64,000 nucleotides of DNA from assembly GCA_964631835.1 (NCBI GenBank), contig CAZWAD010000021.1, positions 1 to 64,000 on the forward strand, given 5' to 3'. Under the pieces are notes generated by a model. It worked only from the letters and a program-made list of their open reading frames with translations. It did no database searches and had not been told where the DNA came from. The stretch comes from Bog-950 sp964631835. GTDB lineage: Bacteria > Bacteroidota > Bacteroidia > Chitinophagales > LD1. Positions 18,159-27,838 of the stretch are shown piece by piece. Numbering within the stretch: the first letter of the stretch is position 1; each line of letters starts with the position of its first letter. Both the position numbers and the translations under genes were made by a program.

Positions 18159-18949
18159 TGAATCAACCCTATTCGTACATCCATCCCCAAGCCGAAGTTG
18201 CCGATAACGTAGTTGTTGAGCCATTTGTTACCATTTCAAAAGATGTCTGCATAGGTGAGGGAACATGGATTGGCCCTCACGTAACCATTATGGAAGGTGC
18301 GCGCATTGGAAAAAACTGCCGCATATTTCCGGGTGCGGTTATTTCCGCTATTCCTCAAGATTTAAAATACAAGGGTGAAAAGAGTACCGTTGAAATTGGC
18401 AATAACGTTACTATACGCGAGTACGTTACAGTAAACAAGGGAACTGAAGTAGCTATGAAAACGGTTATCGGTAACAATACACTGTTGATGGCTTACGTTC
18501 ATATAGCTCATGATTGTTTAATAGGCTCCAACTGTGTACTTGCTAACAATGCTAACCTCGCAGGGCATGTAGAAGTGGGCGACTTTACTATTCTCGGTGG
18601 CAGCACCAACTTTCAGCAGTTTGTAAAAATAGGAAGGCATGTGATTGTTTCGGGTGGATGTTTGGTGAATAAAGATATTCCTCCATTTGTACGTGCCGCT
18701 CGCCATCCGACTACTTATGCGGGTGTGAATTCTATTGGCTTGCGCAGAAGAGGCTATACTACACAGCAGATAAATCAGATTCTTGAAGTTTACCGCATAC
18801 TTTACATCCGGGGCTATAATACCTCCACTGCCCTTAAATTGATTGAAGCCGATATTGAATCTTCGGCTGAAAAGGATGAGATAGTAACCTTTACCCGCGA
18901 AAGTGTTCGGGGAATAATGAAAGGCTTCAAAAGCTCAAGCGAAGAATAG
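18158..18949 (+). CDS. lpxA: UDP-GlcNAc O-acyltransferase
   Basis: First step of lipid A synthesis: transfers a 3-hydroxyacyl chain from ACP to UDP-GlcNAc. 263 residues, normal length. A left-handed beta-helix built from hexapeptide repeats (~5-190; IGEGTWIGPHVTIMEGARIG) is followed by a C-terminal helical part ending GFKSSSEE. The catalytic histidine is H118 in YVHIAHDCLIG. The family's PQDLKYKGE motif is at ~66-74. It overlaps lpxC-fabZ by one base. Confidence 0.97.
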   Translation: MNQPYSYIHPQAEVADNVVVEPFVTISKDVCIGEGTWIGPHVTIMEGARIGKNCRIFPGAVISAIPQDLKYKGEKSTVEIGNNVTIREYVTVNKGTEVAMKTVIGNNTLLMAYVHIAHDCLIGSNCVLANNANLAGHVEVGDFTILGGSTNFQQFVKIGRHVIVSGGCLVNKDIPPFVRAARHPTTYAGVNSIGLRRRGYTTQQINQILEVYRILYIRGYNTSTALKLIEADIESSAEKDEIVTFTRESVRGIMKGFKSSSEE

Positions 18950-19003
18950 AACAGAAGTTCATCTCATTTTGTTTTGATTCCGGTGGAGTTAATTTAGCCC
19001 GAA

Positions 19004-20422
19004 ATGAAAAGCCTTTCTTCTGAACTTGTTCATCCGGTTTTTGAAATTGTTTCTGATGTAGCAGCCGAGTTAGATTACGAAACTTATGTTGTGGGAGGTT
19101 ATGTGCGCGACTTGCTGCTTAAAAGAGACTGCAAAGACCTGGATTTTGTTTGTGTTGGTAGCGGAACGGAACTTGCGGCAAGAGTTGCGGCAAAAATCGG
19201 AGGCAATATACATGTAAACTATTTTAAAAACTTCGGCACTGCCCAGTTTAAGTGGAACGAACTGGATTTGGAATTTGTGGGAGCCCGGAAGGAATCATAT
19301 CAACGTCATTCACGAAAACCGGTTGTTGAAGACGGCACTTTGGAAGACGACCAAAACCGGAGGGATTTTACTATCAACGCGCTTGCAGTCTCTCTCAACA
19401 AAAAATCGTTTGGCAGGTTAGTTGACCCGTTTAACGGGGTAAAAGATTTAGCTGACAAAATCATACGCACGCCACAAAAGCCCGATATCACCTTCAGCGA
19501 TGACCCTTTAAGGATGATGAGGGCTATCCGCTTTGCCACTCAACTTAACTTTCAGATTTTACCTGAAACATTTGAGGCAATTAAAAACAATAAAGAGAGA
19601 ATTAAAATTATTTCACAAGAGAGAATCACTGATGAACTGAACAAAATAATTCTGAGCCCTAAACCGAGCACCGGGTTTATCCTTTTGGAACAATCCGGAT
19701 TACTTGGAATTATTTTTCCTGAATTTCAGAAACTGAAAGGAGTTGAAAATTATGAAGGCAAGGGACACAAGGACAATTTCTATCATACACTTCAAGTTTT
19801 AGATAACCTGACCAAAACATCCAATGATTTATGGTTGCGATGGGCTGCTGTGCTTCATGATATTGCCAAGCCACCGACAAAAAAATTTGTTGAAGGACAA
19901 GGCTGGACTTTTCACGGACACGAAGTGCTGGGAAGCAAATGGGTGCCGAAAATATTTGCACGAATGAAATTGCCAATGGGCAGCGAAATGAAGTTTGTGC
20001 GCAAAATGGTGTTCCTTCATTTGCGTCCCATCGCATTAACCAAAGAAGAAATAACCGATTCGGCTTTGCGCAGGCTGCTATTTGAAGCAGGTGATGATAT
20101 TGAAAACCTGTTGATGTTGTGTGAAGCCGATATTACCTCAAAAAACAGGGAGAAAGTAAAACGCTACCTCGCCAAATTTGAGTTGGTACGCGAAAAACTT
20201 AAAGAGGTGGAAGAAAAAGACCGTATTCGCAACTTTCAGCCACCGGTTACCGGTGAGTTGATTATGCAAACCTTTGGCATTGGTCCTTCACGTGAAATAG
20301 GTATCATCAAAGAGGAAATCAAAGAAGCTATCCTCGAAGGTAAAATCAGGAATGATTATGACGAAGCTTTTCAGATGATGCTGCGTTTGGGTGAGAAGTT
20401 GGGATTGAAAAAGGAGGTTTGA
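19004..20422 (+). CDS. cca: CCA-adding tRNA nucleotidyltransferase with HD domain
   Basis: Adds or repairs the 3'-CCA of tRNAs. This fits a genome whose visible tRNA genes lack encoded CCA. 472 residues. Class II nucleotidyltransferase head with GGYVRD (31-36) and metal-binding D45/D47 in KDLDFV; RRDFTINALAV and RAIRFATQL follow. A metal-dependent HD phosphohydrolase domain starts at H285/D286 in VLHDIAKPP and ends around 400. The HD part could remove 2',3'-cyclic phosphates, as in other HD-containing CCA enzymes. A poly(A) polymerase role is the alternative. miaA follows with a one-base overlap. Confidence 0.9.
   Translation: MKSLSSELVHPVFEIVSDVAAELDYETYVVGGYVRDLLLKRDCKDLDFVCVGSGTELAARVAAKIGGNIHVNYFKNFGTAQFKWNELDLEFVGARKESYQRHSRKPVVEDGTLEDDQNRRDFTINALAVSLNKKSFGRLVDPFNGVKDLADKIIRTPQKPDITFSDDPLRMMRAIRFATQLNFQILPETFEAIKNNKERIKIISQERITDELNKIILSPKPSTGFILLEQSGLLGIIFPEFQKLKGVENYEGKGHKDNFYHTLQVLDNLTKTSNDLWLRWAAVLHDIAKPPTKKFVEGQGWTFHGHEVLGSKWVPKIFARMKLPMGSEMKFVRKMVFLHLRPIALTKEEITDSALRRLLFEAGDDIENLLMLCEADITSKNREKVKRYLAKFELVREKLKEVEEKDRIRNFQPPVTGELIMQTFGIGPSREIGIIKEEIKEAILEGKIRNDYDEAFQMMLRLGEKLGLKKEV
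20411..20418 (+). promoter_or_regulatory. Ribosome binding site of miaA
   Basis: AAGGAGGT, a full-strength Shine-Dalgarno sequence, unusual in this window. It lies inside the end of cca, three bases from the ATG at 20422; that spacing is shorter than ideal. It supports the ATG at 20422 over the TTG at 20419. Confidence 0.6.
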
Positions 20423-21363
20423 TGAGTTTTAATCCTAAATTCCTGGTCGTCATTTGCGGGCCGACCGCAGTCGGCAAGACTTCACTTGCAATTGAGGCGG
20501 CTAAAAAATTTGAAGCAGAAATCATATCTGCTGATTCCAGACAGTTTTATAAAGAGCTCAATATCGGAACGGCTAAACCCGATAAAAAGCAATTGAAAGA
20601 AGTAAAGCATCACTTCATCAGCAATATCTCCATTCACACTAAAAATTACAGCGCAGGGAAGTATGAAGCCGAAGTGCTTGAATTCCTGGAGAAGTATTTC
20701 AGGAAGAAAAATGTTGCAGTTCTTGTGGGCGGCTCAGGGTTGTTTATCAATGCAGTTTGCAGCGGCTTTGATAAGTTTGAAAAAACAGACGATAACCAGC
20801 TCTACATCACCCGGAAATTTCTGAACGAAAAAAACATCAATTGGCTACAAGATGAATTGGGGCGATTAGACCCTGAGTATTTTGCAGAAGTTGACAAAAA
20901 CAATCCGGTTCGCCTGAAGCGGGCTCTTGAAATTATTTACACCACCGGTAAAAAATATTCCGAGCAGCGGATTGGAAAAAAAACGGAGAGGCCATTCCAC
21001 ATCATCAAAATCGGATTGAGCCTGCCGCGCGAAATACTTTACGAGCGTATCAATCACCGGGTTGATGAAATGATGAAAACCGGTTTGCTTGAAGAAGCTA
21101 AACAGCTTTACCTCCACAAAAAACTTCCAGCCCTTAACACCGTGGGTTACACCGAGCTATTTGATTTTATAGAAGACAAGATTTCTCTGAAAGACGCTAT
21201 TGCCCTCATAAAACAAAACACCCGCAACTATGCCAAACGGCAAATGACATGGTTTAAAAAAGATGGAGGCATTAAATGGTTTGAACCTTCTCAACAGAAG
21301 GAAGTCCTGAATTACATTAGGTCACAGATTTTTGTGCAGGTAAAAGAGAATGATTTGGATTAA
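20422..21363 (+). CDS. miaA: tRNA dimethylallyltransferase
   Basis: Transfers dimethylallyl from DMAPP to N6 of A37 in tRNAs that read UNN codons, the first step of ms2i6A. 313 residues from the ATG that overlaps the cca stop. P-loop GPTAVGKT (13-20), substrate motif SADSRQFYKELNIGTAKP (36-53), GGSGLFINAV (~107-116), and the C-terminal NTRNYAKRQMTWFKKD motif. Cotranscribed with cca, another tRNA maturation enzyme. Confidence 0.97.
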   Translation: MSFNPKFLVVICGPTAVGKTSLAIEAAKKFEAEIISADSRQFYKELNIGTAKPDKKQLKEVKHHFISNISIHTKNYSAGKYEAEVLEFLEKYFRKKNVAVLVGGSGLFINAVCSGFDKFEKTDDNQLYITRKFLNEKNINWLQDELGRLDPEYFAEVDKNNPVRLKRALEIIYTTGKKYSEQRIGKKTERPFHIIKIGLSLPREILYERINHRVDEMMKTGLLEEAKQLYLHKKLPALNTVGYTELFDFIEDKISLKDAIALIKQNTRNYAKRQMTWFKKDGGIKWFEPSQQKEVLNYIRSQIFVQVKENDLD

Positions 21364-21522
21364 TCTGAAGCCTGTTCAAAAGTCAATATTCTATTCTTTA
21401 CAGGTAACAGATACGTGCAAACATCCCCTATATAACGCGCATTTGTTGCGTAAAAGTTGAACATCAGATACCAATTATCAAATAAATCGGTCTGCATCCA
21501 TTAACGTCTGACTTCTTTCAGG

Positions 21523-21549
21523 CAATTGCCAAAAAATCTGTTTTTACGC
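21523..21549 (+). repeat. Direct repeat, left copy
   Basis: Begins CAATTGC, contains AAAAAATCTGTTTTTACGC and matches 22116-22143 except for one inserted base and two substitutions. It brackets the 21-bp array together with the right copy. Confidence 0.8.
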
Positions 21550-21671
21550 TTCTTTTCGCAAAACTAAGGATAAATAAACCACAAGTTCCCGCATCCGCTA
21601 AAAGCGCAAGAGAGAACTCGAAGCACTTTAAACACAAATTTTTGCGAAATGTCTACGATACGAAGAAAACA

Positions 21672-21965
21672 GTCTATGTTACCATCTATCGAGTCTATGT
21701 TACATGCTGAAATGCCTTGAACAGCATCTGTCATGGACATGTTCGATGCTATCATGTCTATTACAGATTGAATCGTGTCTATTTCATTTCGAAAGCAAGG
21801 CTCGATAGCAAGTGTTTTGTCTGTGTCAGATTCTATCGTGTCTGTTTCACTTCGAATCATGTCTACTCCACTTCGTAACATGCCTGTGTTTGATGGTAAC
21901 ATGCCTATGATTCTTCGTGATGTGGACTCGTTTCGTGCTGGAATAGACATGTTGGAGAAAAGTGT
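21672..21965. repeat. 21-bp-period tandem array A
   Basis: Fourteen consecutive units of 21 bp starting at 21672, 21693, 21714 and so on to 21945, with no insertions between them. Most units begin GTCTAT or GTCTGT (units 1, 2, 5, 6, 8 and 9), and most end in T or AT. The middle of the unit is variable. Because 21 is a multiple of three, long frames open on both strands (21564-22046 minus, 21775-21996 plus). The plus frame from ~21882 shows hydrophobic residues at heptad positions a and d and ends VLKLLKSEHK. I do not call either frame a gene. The rest of 21364-22159 contains the flanking direct repeats and nothing else I can name. Confidence 0.85.
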
Positions 21966-22115
21966 GTTAAAGTTGCTGAAAAGTGAGCACAAATGAGGTT
22001 TTCGGCTAATCACCCCCAAATGTTTTGAGGTAATATTCGAATGCATGCAGTCTTTTTGCCCCGCTTTTGTGGTAATCAGATAACCTGAGGTATCGTTTCT
22101 TAAATCACCGGTTTA

Positions 22116-22143
22116 CAATTGCTCAAAAAATCTATTTTTACGC
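22116..22143 (+). repeat. Direct repeat, right copy
   Basis: Begins CAATTGC, contains AAAAAATCTATTTTTACGC and ends 16 bp before the ATG of the DUF2723 gene, so it probably overlaps that gene's promoter (TATTTTTA resembles a -7 element). Confidence 0.8.
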
Positions 22144-22159
22144 ACCTCAAAATCGCGCA

Positions 22160-25100
22160 ATGCAGAAATATAAATTGCTCAACAACATCTTCGGATGGCT
22201 CTCCTTTGTTTTCGCTGCAATAGTTTATACCATGACCATGGAAAGCAGCGGAAGTTTCTGGGACTGTGGCGAGTTTGTTTCGGGGTGTCTTAAACTTCAG
22301 GTAGTTCACCCACCGGGCGCGCCATTTTTCCTGATGCTCGGTAGAATATTTACTCTCTTTTCCGGCTGGGATCCCATGGTAAACGGAAGTGGTGCTCATG
22401 TGGCGCAAACGGTCAACTTTATGAGCGGTCTTGCTACTGCCGGGGCTGTGCTTTTTACTTTCTGGACAACTACGGCTCTCGCCCGTAAATTTGTTTTCAG
22501 CGATGGCAATTATACCAATGGAAAAATTGTTACCGTTATCGGTGCAGGTTTACTCGCAGCAGGCGCATGCACTTTCCTGGATTCACTTTGGTTCAGTGCT
22601 GTTGAAGGGGAAGTATATGCCTTATCTCAATTCTTCCTTTCACTGATTGTTTGGGCAATTTTGAAATGGGAAGCCGATGAAAGCAAATATGCCGACCATT
22701 GGCTGGTGTTCATTGCGTATATGACCGGTCTTTCCATTGGGGTTCACTTGCTCAGTTTGCTTGCGCTTCCGGCAATTGCGCTTATGTATTATTTCAAAAG
22801 ATTTAAGAATACTACTCATACGGGATGGTTTTTGGCGGTAATGGCGGGTTTTGCAGCGCTGGGAATTTATATGAAATATATTATATCCTTCACCCAGTCG
22901 TACCTGGCGGGAATGGATTTGTATTTTGTAAACACCCTGCACTTTGGCTTTAACTCCGGAATTGTATTTGCGGTTATTACACTTATTGCATTGCTGGTTT
23001 CTATTTTGTGGTACACCCATACCGGCAAAGACCGCGACTTTTATATTGCCCTGGGAGTTGCTGTATTTTATGTGGTGATAGATGTAATTATAACCGATAG
23101 CTGGACAGCGCGCTTTATCCGTCTTTTTTTTATTGCCGGATTATTCATGGCTCGGGAATACGGATACGAAGCAAGGCGTCTGCTGAATGTGACAATCCTT
23201 GCGCTTGCATTTTCTTATATCGGCTACCTTTCTTATGTTATGGTTCCCATTCGGGCAATTGCCAACCCGCCCATTAACATGAACCGCCCCGATGACCCGC
23301 TGAAAATAAAATCGTATGTTGACCGCGAGCAATATGGCGACCGTCCTTTGCTCAAAGGTCCGGATTATACGGTTACTTCTTACGACATTGAAGATTACAT
23401 TAAAACCAAACGCTGGGTAAAAGATGAGAAAGCCGGTCGCTATGTGGATGGTGGCGATAAGATTGATTACAAGTTCCGCGATAATGTGCCTATGATGTGG
23501 TTTCCTCGTTTAGGTTTCTGGCAGGAAGAGGAAAAACATCCGGGTTACCGGGCGTGGTTGAATCCTGACCATTATATTATTGACCGGGCAAATAATAATT
23601 CTATTGAAAGAACATTCCCTGCAGGTACGCTGGATGAAGCAAGAAAATATGTTGCTGAACTAAACCGGAATCAGCCTAACCGGTACTATGTAAAAGATGC
23701 TATTACATTTAAAGACAACCTGCGCTATTTTTTCAAATACCAGGTAGGTTATATGTACTTCCGATATTTCATGTGGAACTTTGCCGGCAGGCAAAATGAC
23801 ATTCAGGGAACATACGGTAATGATGACGGAAGATGGATTTGCGGGATTCCTTTTATTGACAATATGCATGCTTTCTTCACTCCCGACTGGCCGCAGGAAA
23901 ACCTTCCGAAAAGCGCATTGGAAAACAAAGCGCGAAATAAGTTTTACCTGATTCCGCTCATCCTGGGACTCATCGGGCTCATTTATACTTTGTTTAAGGA
24001 CGAAAAGACTTTCTTTTTTGTTCTGGTACTTTTTGGCACTACAGGGTTGTTGCAGATTGTTTATCAAAACGAACCTCCAATTGAACCACGGGAGCGTGAT
24101 TATGCACAGGCGGGTTCTTTTGTTGCATTTACCATCTGGCTTGGTTTTTCTTTAGTGGCCATTGTTGATTTGCTGAAGAATAAACTCCGCCTGCCCGAGT
24201 TTCCTGCGGCAGCGGGAGCGTTAATTCTTTGCCTGTCAGCTCCTGTATTAATGGGAACTCAAGGCTGGAACGACCACACCCGCCATAATCGCTATACCGC
24301 ACGCGATTTTGCAATAAGCTATCTGGAATCATGCGCCCCCAACGCTGTGATATTTACTCAGGGCGATAATGATACTTATCCCCTTTGGTACGCGCAGGAA
24401 GTTGAAGGAGTGCGAACCGATATTCGAATCATTAATTTGTCGCTTCTTGGTGTGGATTGGTACATTGACCAGTTGCGTTATAAAATGAATGATGCTCCCG
24501 CACTCAAACTAACTTTTAGCCCCGAACAACTAAGAGGAGAAAGGCGCAATGCTGTTCGTTTTAAAAACGACCCCCGTATTCCCCAAGGTGAATTCAGGAA
24601 TCTGAAAGACATCATGCATTTTGTGGCGAGTGAAGACGACCGCGATAAAACCATTCTTTATCAGGGAGGAGAATTGGAGAACTACATTCCTACGCGCAAT
24701 TTTTCAATTGAACTGGATGTAAATAAAGTGCGGGAGATGAACATGGTTTCGAAAGAAGAAGATTCGCTGATTATCCCCAAAATGGAGTGGACACTTAACC
24801 GGGGCGTTCTGCTGAAAAATGATTTAGTGTCGTTGGATATTGTGGCGAACAACATCATGGAGCGCCCAATTTACTTTGCTGTTTCGGTTGGTCCCGAAGC
24901 CTATCTCGGCATGGAGAAATTTTTCCAGCTTGAAGGATTAACCTACCGTATTGTTCCGAAAATAAATCCGGGTGGTTCACCCTACAGCGCTCCTCCGCGA
25001 ACTGATGTTATGTTTGATAACATGCTGAAGAAATTCCGTTTTGGCGGCATCGCAGAGAATCCGAAAATTTATCTGGATGAAAATGTTTTGCGCATGACAG

Positions 25101-25570
25101 TGAATATTCGCGGGAACTTTGGAAGGCTGGCACTTGAACTTCTCAAAAAAGGAGAGAAAGAAAAAGCTGCAGAAGTAATTGACTATGCGCTGAAGGTATT
25201 ACCGCCTTCGCAGGTTCCCCATTCAGTATTTAATTATTCGTATCCCAAAGTTTATTACGAGGCAGGGCAAATAGAAAAAGCGCGTAAGCTTTTGAACGAA
25301 ATGCTCGCCAAATCAAAAAACGAGCTTGACTATTATAAAACGGTTTACAATTACACCTTAGCCCAGGCAAGAGATGCCGGTGACCGGGCTTATGCAGCTC
25401 AATTGGAACAAGGTGCTTTTACCGAGCGCAGAGATGTGCAGGAGGAACTTTACATTATGCAGGAACTTACTCTGGCTTCGAAGCAGTTTGACGACTCTAC
25501 ATTTGCAGCAGGTGTAGAAAAGACATTTATGGATTACCGGATGTCGTTTGTTCAAATGCCGAAACAATAA
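22160..25570 (+). CDS. DUF2723 (TMEM260-like) membrane glycosyltransferase candidate
   Basis: 1136 residues. The N-terminal DUF2723 domain (~8-200) carries the characteristic SSGSFWDCGEF and VHPPGAPFF segments; many membrane helices run to about residue 700 (GT-C-like fold). The remaining ~430 residues are soluble and end in TPR-like helices (EKAAEVIDYALKVLPP). The family is related to TMEM260, an O-mannosyltransferase of animals, and is thought to act in protein O-glycosylation; the donor and target here are unknown. It has its own promoter region, partly duplicated upstream of array A, and a strong terminator (25581-25614). Confidence 0.85.
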   Translation: MQKYKLLNNIFGWLSFVFAAIVYTMTMESSGSFWDCGEFVSGCLKLQVVHPPGAPFFLMLGRIFTLFSGWDPMVNGSGAHVAQTVNFMSGLATAGAVLFTFWTTTALARKFVFSDGNYTNGKIVTVIGAGLLAAGACTFLDSLWFSAVEGEVYALSQFFLSLIVWAILKWEADESKYADHWLVFIAYMTGLSIGVHLLSLLALPAIALMYYFKRFKNTTHTGWFLAVMAGFAALGIYMKYIISFTQSYLAGMDLYFVNTLHFGFNSGIVFAVITLIALLVSILWYTHTGKDRDFYIALGVAVFYVVIDVIITDSWTARFIRLFFIAGLFMAREYGYEARRLLNVTILALAFSYIGYLSYVMVPIRAIANPPINMNRPDDPLKIKSYVDREQYGDRPLLKGPDYTVTSYDIEDYIKTKRWVKDEKAGRYVDGGDKIDYKFRDNVPMMWFPRLGFWQEEEKHPGYRAWLNPDHYIIDRANNNSIERTFPAGTLDEARKYVAELNRNQPNRYYVKDAITFKDNLRYFFKYQVGYMYFRYFMWNFAGRQNDIQGTYGNDDGRWICGIPFIDNMHAFFTPDWPQENLPKSALENKARNKFYLIPLILGLIGLIYTLFKDEKTFFFVLVLFGTTGLLQIVYQNEPPIEPRERDYAQAGSFVAFTIWLGFSLVAIVDLLKNKLRLPEFPAAAGALILCLSAPVLMGTQGWNDHTRHNRYTARDFAISYLESCAPNAVIFTQGDNDTYPLWYAQEVEGVRTDIRIINLSLLGVDWYIDQLRYKMNDAPALKLTFSPEQLRGERRNAVRFKNDPRIPQGEFRNLKDIMHFVASEDDRDKTILYQGGELENYIPTRNFSIELDVNKVREMNMVSKEEDSLIIPKMEWTLNRGVLLKNDLVSLDIVANNIMERPIYFAVSVGPEAYLGMEKFFQLEGLTYRIVPKINPGGSPYSAPPRTDVMFDNMLKKFRFGGIAENPKIYLDENVLRMTVNIRGNFGRLALELLKKGEKEKAAEVIDYALKVLPPSQVPHSVFNYSYPKVYYEAGQIEKARKLLNEMLAKSKNELDYYKTVYNYTLAQARDAGDRAYAAQLEQGAFTERRDVQEELYIMQELTLASKQFDDSTFAAGVEKTFMDYRMSFVQMPKQ

Positions 25571-25580
25571 TTTACCAGGG

Positions 25581-25614
25581 AGCGGAGCGGAATTTAATTG
25601 ACGCTCCGCTTTTT
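25581..25614 (+). terminator. Rho-independent terminator
   Basis: AGCGGAGCG (25581-25589) pairs with CGCTCCGCT (25602-25610), followed by TTTTT. It separates the DUF2723 gene from rlmB, whose ATG lies only 4 bp further on. Confidence 0.85.
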
Positions 25615-25617
25615 CTC

Positions 25618-26391
25618 ATGAACAATACAAAACAGCACTTCTGCATCTTTGGCCGTATTCCGGTTATTGAAGCGCTTAAAGCCGGTAAGCGATTCGATAA
25701 AATCCTTCTGCAGAAGAATATCCTGAGCACAGAAATTAAGGAAATTCAAAACCTCGCTAAACAATCGGAAACACCCGTTCAAAATGTTCCCAAAGAGAAA
25801 CTCGAAACAGTAGCAAGGAAATATTCACGGTATAAAGAGCCCAACCATCAGGGCATTATCGGTTTTCTTTCCCTCATTGATTACTACGCCATAGATGATG
25901 TACTCCATAGCATTTATTCCAAAGGAGAAACACCTCTTCTGCTGGTGCTTGACGGAATAACCGATGTGGGAAATTTCGGAGCTATTGCCCGCTCAGCTGA
26001 ATGCTTGGGCGCACACGCGCTTGTTATTCCTGCTCAGGGTTCGGCTCAAATAAATGCTGAAGCGATGAAAGCCAGCGCAGGTGCGTTGAATAAAATCTTT
26101 GTTTGCCGGGAAAAAAGTTTGGTAACCGCTATCAAGTTTCTGAAGGTAAACGGCATCCGGATTTTCGGAGCTGAAATGACAGATTCCTCTGAAATTTCGA
26201 CAGCGGATTTTGCGGTGCCCTGTGCCATAGTGCTTGGTTCAGAAGGTGATGGAATTTCAAACGAAGTTTTAAAACTCTGTGATGAAAAAATCAGGATTCC
26301 CATGAGCGGGAATACCGAATCGCTGAATGTATCGGTGAGTGCAGGAATAATTTTATACGAAATCAACCGAAGGCGAAGTCAGCATGAGTAA
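25618..26391 (+). CDS. rlmB: 23S rRNA 2'-O-ribose methyltransferase, RlmB/TrmH family
   Basis: SPOUT-fold methyltransferase of 257 residues, predicted to methylate the 2'-OH of a guanosine in 23S rRNA (G2251 in E. coli numbering). The N-terminal ribosomal L30e-like substrate domain (~8-85, FGRIPVIEALKAGK) is followed by the SPOUT domain with motif 1 VLDGITDVGNFGAIARSAE, motif 2 VLGSEGDGIS and motif 3 IPMSGNTESLNVSVSAGI. It overlaps the next gene by 8 bp. Specificity is inferred from family resemblance; another TrmH-type target is possible. Confidence 0.9.
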   Translation: MNNTKQHFCIFGRIPVIEALKAGKRFDKILLQKNILSTEIKEIQNLAKQSETPVQNVPKEKLETVARKYSRYKEPNHQGIIGFLSLIDYYAIDDVLHSIYSKGETPLLLVLDGITDVGNFGAIARSAECLGAHALVIPAQGSAQINAEAMKASAGALNKIFVCREKSLVTAIKFLKVNGIRIFGAEMTDSSEISTADFAVPCAIVLGSEGDGISNEVLKLCDEKIRIPMSGNTESLNVSVSAGIILYEINRRRSQHE

Positions 26392-27820
26392 GGTTGCTGT
26401 TCAGAAACAAAACAACCAAAGAGCTTATGATGCGCTGCTTTTTGTTTTGCTCATTGTTTTTATAGCTATAAAGTTCAACGATTTATTTCTACCCTACTTT
26501 TGGGACGAACTTGGGGTTTATGCTCAGGCTGCGGTTTACCAATACAAATATGGATTAAGCCTTCTCCCTGCTTCACTTCCTCCGGATCTTTCCCGCGGGC
26601 ATCCGCTTTTATTTTTTTTCCTGAATGGTGTGGCTCTGAAATTTTTTGGCAACAGTGTGGTTGTGGCTCATAGCATCAATTTGTTTGTCGCTGTTGTTTT
26701 ACTCGTAGCTATTTATGCTTTTACGGTTAAGTATTACAATCGGCTTACAGCTTTTGTAAGTACGGTGTTACTTGCAACACAGCCTGTATTTTTAGCACAA
26801 TCAGCACTGGTACTTCCCGAAATAATGCTTTCGCTGTTTGCGTTTTTAGCTTTAGTATTCTATTTCGAAAAAAAATATCTCGCATTTGCGTTTTTTGCTT
26901 CGCTGGCGATTCTCACTAAGGAAAGTGCCGTTATTTTGCCTTGTGTTGTTTTTGCTTATTCAGTATTCAGGCGAATTATTTTTAAGGAAAACAATAATGC
27001 TTTTCGGCCTTTTAATTTGCTCCTGACAGTTTTTCCGTATTTGGTTTTCGGAGGCTTTCTTTTACTTCAGAAAGCTCAAAACGGCTGGTATTTTTTCCCG
27101 TACCATATCAATCATGTGAGTTTAGATGTGGAAAATGCTTTCACGCAGTTTTCTGATTTTTTCGATGCTGTTTTTTGGCAACAGGGGCGTTACTGGTGGA
27201 AAAATTGCATGCTGCTCGCCTTGCCTTTCGCTTTTGTTACAAACAAATTCAGCCGTGAAAATGCCCGTAAAAGTATTTTGGTTTTGTTCGGCATTTTCAT
27301 TCTCGCCTTTCTTGCATTCAGCTCGCTGAGTTTCTATATGGACCGGTATGTAACGGCTCTGATTATTCCTGCTTCCATTTTAACAGGAGTTTCAGTTGTC
27401 GCAATTTTCAGAAACAAAATTTTGGTTTTACCGGTGACTCTTTTATTGGGTTTTGTTGCATTTCAGCATTTTGAAACCAATACCTTTTCTTACGATTTTG
27501 ACATGGGTTACAGGCGGCAGATAAATGTTCTCCGGCAAGCCATTGATTATTGCTATGAAATATCAGGAACCCGAAGACCGGTTGACGGAAACTTTCCGGC
27601 CTACTTTGCAGTAAATTTTAATGAAGGAGGTTATTTGAAAAATGGCGATAAAGGAAAATTCAGAAGGGGCACTCCCGAAGAACCGGGTTATTATATTTTA
27701 TGCAATCCGGGTGATTTGTCAAATTACAATCATAACTTGTACGAAGGCAAATTGCTCAAAATTTGCAAAGATGGATTTGCCGAGGCTGTAGTTTATGAAT
27801 TGAAACCCCGAGACCAATAA
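26384..27820 (+). CDS. GT39-like membrane glycosyltransferase
   Basis: 478 residues with about ten membrane helices. The N-terminal periplasmic loop holds FWDELGVYAQAA; the acidic pair after the first helix is the catalytic signature of the ArnT/PMT (GT39, GT-C) superfamily. Such enzymes use polyprenyl-phosphate sugars to glycosylate lipids or proteins on the periplasmic side. The C-terminal ~100 residues are soluble. It is translationally coupled to rlmB by an 8-bp overlap, although the functions seem unrelated. Sugar and acceptor are unknown. Confidence 0.8.
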   Translation: MSKVAVQKQNNQRAYDALLFVLLIVFIAIKFNDLFLPYFWDELGVYAQAAVYQYKYGLSLLPASLPPDLSRGHPLLFFFLNGVALKFFGNSVVVAHSINLFVAVVLLVAIYAFTVKYYNRLTAFVSTVLLATQPVFLAQSALVLPEIMLSLFAFLALVFYFEKKYLAFAFFASLAILTKESAVILPCVVFAYSVFRRIIFKENNNAFRPFNLLLTVFPYLVFGGFLLLQKAQNGWYFFPYHINHVSLDVENAFTQFSDFFDAVFWQQGRYWWKNCMLLALPFAFVTNKFSRENARKSILVLFGIFILAFLAFSSLSFYMDRYVTALIIPASILTGVSVVAIFRNKILVLPVTLLLGFVAFQHFETNTFSYDFDMGYRRQINVLRQAIDYCYEISGTRRPVDGNFPAYFAVNFNEGGYLKNGDKGKFRRGTPEEPGYYILCNPGDLSNYNHNLYEGKLLKICKDGFAEAVVYELKPRDQ

Positions 27821-27838
27821 ACCGGTTACAACGCCAGT

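Noticed and set aside
21564..22046. Minus-strand gene of 160 residues over array A
   Set aside because: The frame is a by-product of the 21-bp period; its ends are low-complexity sequence with no recognisable domain and no start signals.
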